Assembly: GCA_038237645.1 (NCBI GenBank)
Contig: JBBRYN010000023.1
Location: 1 to 44,303, forward strand
Origin: QHCA01 sp038237645
GTDB lineage: Bacteria; Actinomycetota; Actinomycetes; Mycobacteriales; QHCA01
Reading direction: 5' to 3'
DNA: 44,303 bases
Shown: positions 41,367 through 44,303 of the stretch, one piece after another
Layout: the number at the start of each line of letters is the position of its first letter
How positions within the stretch are numbered: position 1 is the stretch's first letter
Translations under genes and position numbers: made by a program
Notes under the pieces: generated by a model
The model's input: only the letters and a program-made list of their open reading frames with translations
Database searches by the model: none
Told to the model about the DNA's origin: nothing

Positions 41367-42728
41367 GTGGACTCGCACGATGAATTCTTCACCGAACCCG
41401 ACCCGGTCGCCCCCACCGTCAAGGTGGAGGTGACCCCCCTGCTGGCGCCAGCCCTGACCGCAGAAGCACCCCGTCCGGCGGTGGCCGAGCCGGTGATCCC
41501 GGCCGCCCGCGTCGCACCTGAACCGGTCGGTGTTGCCGTCGCACCGGAGCCGCCCACGGTCGCCGTCCCGGTCGAGGCCGGCGGGCTTGGTGGCGGTGGC
41601 AGCAATGGCGGTGGCGGTGGCGGCGGCGGACGCAAACCCCCGGAGCCGGACGCCGCGGAGGACTCGGTCAGCGTCACCGACCTGCTGATCCACGTGCTGG
41701 AGTCCGGCGCCTCCGACCTGCACATCACGGCGGGAGCGCCACCGACCGAGCGGCTGAACGGGCGGCTACAGGCCGTCGAGGGCTACCCCAAGATGACGCC
41801 GTCGCTGATCCAGCGGATGCTCTACGCGACCGTCACCCAGAAGCAGCGGGAGAAGTTCGAGGAGCACCTCGAGCTCGACTACTCCTACGCCGTGCCCGGC
41901 CATGCCCGCTTCCGCGTCAACATGTATCGCCAGCGGGACTCGCTGGGCGCCGCCTTCCGGCTGATCCCCTTCGAGATAAAGCCGCTGGAGCAGCTCGGCA
42001 TCCCGCAGATCGTGGCGAACTTCGCCGGCCTGGCGCGTGGCTTCGTCCTCGTCACGGGCCCGACCGGCTCGGGCAAGTCGACGACGCTGGCGTCCCTCGT
42101 CGACCTGGCGAACCGGACCCGCGACGACCACATCATGACCGTCGAGGACCCCATCGAATTCCTGCATTCGCATCGCAGCTGCATGGTCAACCAGCGGGAG
42201 GTGGGGGAGGACACCCACTCCTTCGCCAACGCGCTCAAGCACGTGCTGCGGCAGGACCCGGACATCATCCTGGTGGGCGAGATGCGCGACCTGGAGACCA
42301 TCGGGGTCGCCCTGACCGCCGCGGAGACCGGTCACCTGGTCTTCGCCACCCTGCACACCTCCGACGCCGCGCAGACCATCGACCGGATCATCGACGTGTT
42401 CCCGCCCCATCAGCAGCAGCAGATCCGGGTCCAGCTCGCCGGCGCCCTGCAGGGTGTCGTCTGCCAGACGCTGGCCAAGACCTTCGACGGCAAGGGCCGG
42501 GTCGCCGCGGTCGAGGTGCTGGTCGCCACCCCGGCGGTGCGCAACCTCATCCGCGAGGGCAAGACCCACCAGATCTACTCCGCCATGCAGGCCGGGGCGA
42601 AGTTCGGGATGCAGACGATGGACCAGAGCCTCGCTGCGCTCGCCAAGCAGGGCCGCATCTCCTACGAGGGCGGATTGCAGCTGTGCCACCACGTCGAGGA
42701 CTACAAGCGGCTGTCCGGCAAGGCCTGA
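41367..42728 (+). CDS. pilT: Type IV pilus retraction ATPase PilT
   Basis: The 453-residue hexameric motor disassembles the pilus. The catalytic part starts near residue 101 (SVTDLLIHVLESGASDLHI) and has Walker A GPTGSGKST (about 231), Walker B IILVGEMRD and the His box ATLHTSD. The PilT hallmark VRNLIREGKTHQI (about 390) is the AIRNLIRE motif needed for retraction. The first 100 residues are a Pro/Ala/Val-rich extension ending in a poly-Gly stretch, absent from classical PilT. GTG 41367 is the first in-frame start after the predicted transcription start and has GGGGG upstream. pilC follows 13 bases after the stop. Confidence 0.92.
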   Translation: MDSHDEFFTEPDPVAPTVKVEVTPLLAPALTAEAPRPAVAEPVIPAARVAPEPVGVAVAPEPPTVAVPVEAGGLGGGGSNGGGGGGGGRKPPEPDAAEDSVSVTDLLIHVLESGASDLHITAGAPPTERLNGRLQAVEGYPKMTPSLIQRMLYATVTQKQREKFEEHLELDYSYAVPGHARFRVNMYRQRDSLGAAFRLIPFEIKPLEQLGIPQIVANFAGLARGFVLVTGPTGSGKSTTLASLVDLANRTRDDHIMTVEDPIEFLHSHRSCMVNQREVGEDTHSFANALKHVLRQDPDIILVGEMRDLETIGVALTAAETGHLVFATLHTSDAAQTIDRIIDVFPPHQQQQIRVQLAGALQGVVCQTLAKTFDGKGRVAAVEVLVATPAVRNLIREGKTHQIYSAMQAGAKFGMQTMDQSLAALAKQGRISYEGGLQLCHHVEDYKRLSGKA

Positions 42729-42741
42729 GAGGCAGGACGAC

Positions 42742-43959
42742 ATGGCAACGACGTACGAATACTCGGTGCGGGACAAGAAGGGCAAGCTGATCAGCGGCTC
42801 GCTGGATGCCGAATCGCCGGCGATCGTCGCGCAGAAGCTGGCGGCCATGGGATATGCGCCGCTGTCCATCACCAAGTCCAACGCCGGGATGAAGAAGGAG
42901 CTGACCATCCCCGGCTTCGGCAAGAAGATCGGCCTGAAGTCCCTCGCCGTCTTCTCCCGGCAGTTCGCCACCATGGTCGACTCGGGCCTGTCGTTGCTGC
43001 GGGCGCTGACGATCCTGGTGGAGCAGACGGACAACAAGGAACTCGCCCGGGTGCTGACCGAGGTCCGCGCCGACGTCGAGTCGGGCAGCGCGCTGTCCAC
43101 CGCGATGGCCAAGCACCCCAAGGCATTCCCGCCGCTGATGGTGAACATGACGAAGGCCGGCGAGGTCGGCGGTTTCCTCGACCGGACCATGCTGCAGATC
43201 GCGGAGAACTACGAGGCCGAGGTCAAGCTGCGCGGGAAGATCAAGTCGGCCATGACGTACCCGGTCGTCGTCTTCGTCATGGCGATCCTCGGCTGTGCCG
43301 GCATGCTGATCTTCATCGTGCCGGTCTTCAAGAAGCTCTTCGTCGACCTCGGCGGCACGCTGCCGCTGCCCACCCAGGTCCTGGTGGTCCTCTCCGGCAT
43401 CCTGCGCTACTGGACCCCGGTGATCATCGTCGTCGGGATCATCGGCGTGATCGTGTGGGGCAAGATCAAGACCAAGCCGCAGGTGCGCAACGTCGTCGAC
43501 CCGCTCAAGCTGAAACTGCCCGTCTTCGGCGGGCTCATCCGCAAGATCGCCCTCGCGCGCTTCTCCCGCAACCTGGGCACCATGATGCGCTCCGGCGTGC
43601 CGATCCTGCAGAGCCTCGACATCGTCGCCGCGACCACCGGCAACATCGTGCTCGAGCGGGCCACCCGCGCCGTGCAGGACAGCGTCCGCAACGGCGAGTC
43701 GCTGACCGGGCCGCTGAAGGACCATTCCGTCTTCCCGCCCATGGTGGTGCAGATGATGGCCGTCGGCGAGGAGACCGGCGCGCTGGACACCATGCTCGCC
43801 AAGATCGCGGAGTTCTACGACCAGGAGGTGGAGGCCACCACGGAGGCGCTCACCGCCCTGATCGAGCCGCTGATGATCGCGGTGCTGGGCAGCATGATCG
43901 GCGGCATGATCGTCGCGCTCTACATGCCCATTTTCAAGATCTTCGACCTGATCAAGTAG
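42742..43959 (+). CDS. pilC: Type IV pilus inner-membrane platform protein PilC (GspF family)
   Basis: The 405-residue protein has a small N-terminal domain (YEYSVRDKKGKLISGSLDA) and two homologous GspF cytoplasmic domains. Each has an FSRQFATMVDSGLSLLRAL-type helix pair, at about 72-195 and 275-395. Three membrane helices lie near 170-190, 215-240 and 375-398. It couples the PilB/PilT motors to pilin subunits. The ATG has AGAGGCAGGA just upstream. It is the last gene of the pilT-pilC unit and lies before the prepilin leader. Confidence 0.94.
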   Translation: MATTYEYSVRDKKGKLISGSLDAESPAIVAQKLAAMGYAPLSITKSNAGMKKELTIPGFGKKIGLKSLAVFSRQFATMVDSGLSLLRALTILVEQTDNKELARVLTEVRADVESGSALSTAMAKHPKAFPPLMVNMTKAGEVGGFLDRTMLQIAENYEAEVKLRGKIKSAMTYPVVVFVMAILGCAGMLIFIVPVFKKLFVDLGGTLPLPTQVLVVLSGILRYWTPVIIVVGIIGVIVWGKIKTKPQVRNVVDPLKLKLPVFGGLIRKIALARFSRNLGTMMRSGVPILQSLDIVAATTGNIVLERATRAVQDSVRNGESLTGPLKDHSVFPPMVVQMMAVGEETGALDTMLAKIAEFYDQEVEATTEALTALIEPLMIAVLGSMIGGMIVALYMPIFKIFDLIK

Positions 43960-43972
43960 CTCTCGGCTCGGG

Positions 43973-44001
43973 CTTAAGAACGAACCCACCCGAGTCGATA
44001 A
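43973..44001 (+). promoter_or_regulatory. Sigma-28-like promoter before the prepilin gene
   Basis: CTTAAG (43973-43978), 15 bases, GTCGATAA (43994-44001). This is the closest of the four sites to the WhiG/FliA consensus. Predicted start of transcription is near 44008, so the riboswitch-like element would lie at the very 5' end of the mRNA. Confidence 0.65.
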
Positions 44002-44010
44002 CCGAGAAGT

Positions 44011-44128
44011 CAGTTGAGCACGCAAAGGCCAGAACAGGGCACACCCGCCGCGAGGCGGGGTCGCAAAGCCAGGGGGACGCACCCGCGCCCAGCCCAGCTA
44101 ACTGGTCGGCTCCGTACCGGGGTCGGAA
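44011..44128 (+). promoter_or_regulatory. Candidate cyclic-di-GMP-I (GEMM) riboswitch
   Basis: The conserved core is present in order. ACAGGGCACACC (44034-44045) matches the canonical ACAGGGCAAACC. A stem CCCGCC/GGCGGG is closed by a GNRA tetraloop GCGA (44044-44059). CGCAAAGCC (44062-44070) follows, as in the canonical GGGACGCAAAGCC. A second helical region 44071-44128 includes a CCAG-CTAA-CTGG hairpin (44094-44105), where the tetraloop receptor arm would be. The element is in the 5' leader of a prepilin gene, a known target of this riboswitch class. Whether it turns expression on or off is not evident. Confidence 0.75.
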
Positions 44129-44172
44129 TGCGCAGAGCGGCTCACTCAAACGTCCTGAAAGGGGCCACGCAC

Positions 44173-44303
44173 ATGCTCGCTCGCATCCGCAAGTCCATGG
44201 AGGAGAAGGACGAGGGCTTCACCCTCATCGAGCTCCTCGTGGTCATGATCATCATCGGCATCCTGGCCGCGATCGCCATCCCGGTGTTCCTCAGCCAGCG
44301 CAA
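44173..44303 (+). CDS. Type IV prepilin, N-terminal part (3' end outside window)
   Basis: The visible 43 residues hold a class III signal: a short charged leader (MLARIRKSMEEKDEG), then FTLIELLVVMIIIGILAAIA. The prepilin peptidase would cut after Gly15, methylate Phe1 and leave Glu5 in place, and the hydrophobic helix forms the pilus core. GAAAGGGG (44157-44164) is the ribosome binding site. It follows pilBTC and is presumably the major pilin or a minor pilin; without the rest the two cannot be separated. Confidence 0.92.
   Translation, partial: MLARIRKSMEEKDEGFTLIELLVVMIIIGILAAIAIPVFLSQR

Overview
The window is a stretch of high-GC chromosome from an actinobacterium. The gene order thrS, HIT hydrolase, PIP synthase, PIM acyltransferase, pimA, pdxST, yebC, ruvCAB, yajC-secDF, apt, relA, cyclophilin, glyoxalase-II-like hydrolase, hisS, aspS, rarA, alaS, ruvX, mltG, aroE is the conserved backbone I know from Mycobacterium tuberculosis (Rv2614c back to Rv2552c). 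Start codons are often GTG, with ATGA/GTGA overlaps, and several genes sit directly behind a -10 box (TANNNT) as in leaderless actinobacterial transcripts. No species can be named from the sequence alone.

Layout. 1-538: 3' end of a secreted-type RCC1-repeat protein with near-identical 153-bp repeats. 539-1069: no intact gene, possibly a decayed minus-strand gene. 1070-3397 (minus): secreted DUF4855 protein. 3521-6039: thrS and an HIT hydrolase. 6157-8325 (minus): EF-G2-like GTPase, turned against its neighbours. 8529-11264: phosphatidylinositol mannoside cassette (pgsA/PIP synthase, acyltransferase, pimA), then a LemA-like protein. 11869-14618: pdxS, pdxT, yebC and a DUF1905 protein. 14660-15397 (minus): dienelactone hydrolase. 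15499-17659: ruvCAB behind a clear LexA/SOS box. 17792-24322: yajC, secD, secF, apt, relA. 24353-25141 (minus): membrane-anchored cyclophilin. 25317-29028: MBL hydrolase, hisS, aspS (TTG start). 29191-31101: secreted N-acetylmuramoyl-L-alanine amidase. 31178-38350: rarA, two small membrane proteins, alaS, ruvX (no ordinary start codon), mltG, aroE.

38351-44303 is the most interesting region: a type IV pilus locus holding a DUF4388 protein, pilB, pilT, pilC and the start of a type IV prepilin gene. Four intergenic sites here share CTNNAG, a spacer of exactly 15 bases, then GYCGA. This resembles WhiG/FliA (sigma-28 family) promoters, and one site lies before each transcription unit. The prepilin leader also carries a good match to a cyclic-di-GMP-I (GEMM) riboswitch, and PilB begins with two MshEN repeats, a known c-di-GMP-binding module. 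Together they suggest that one alternative sigma factor switches the pilus on while c-di-GMP acts on both pilin expression and the extension motor. The DUF4388 gene appears to be translated by coupling to a 26-codon leader ORF with the strong ribosome binding site.

No tRNA, rRNA, CRISPR array, insertion sequence or prophage gene was seen.
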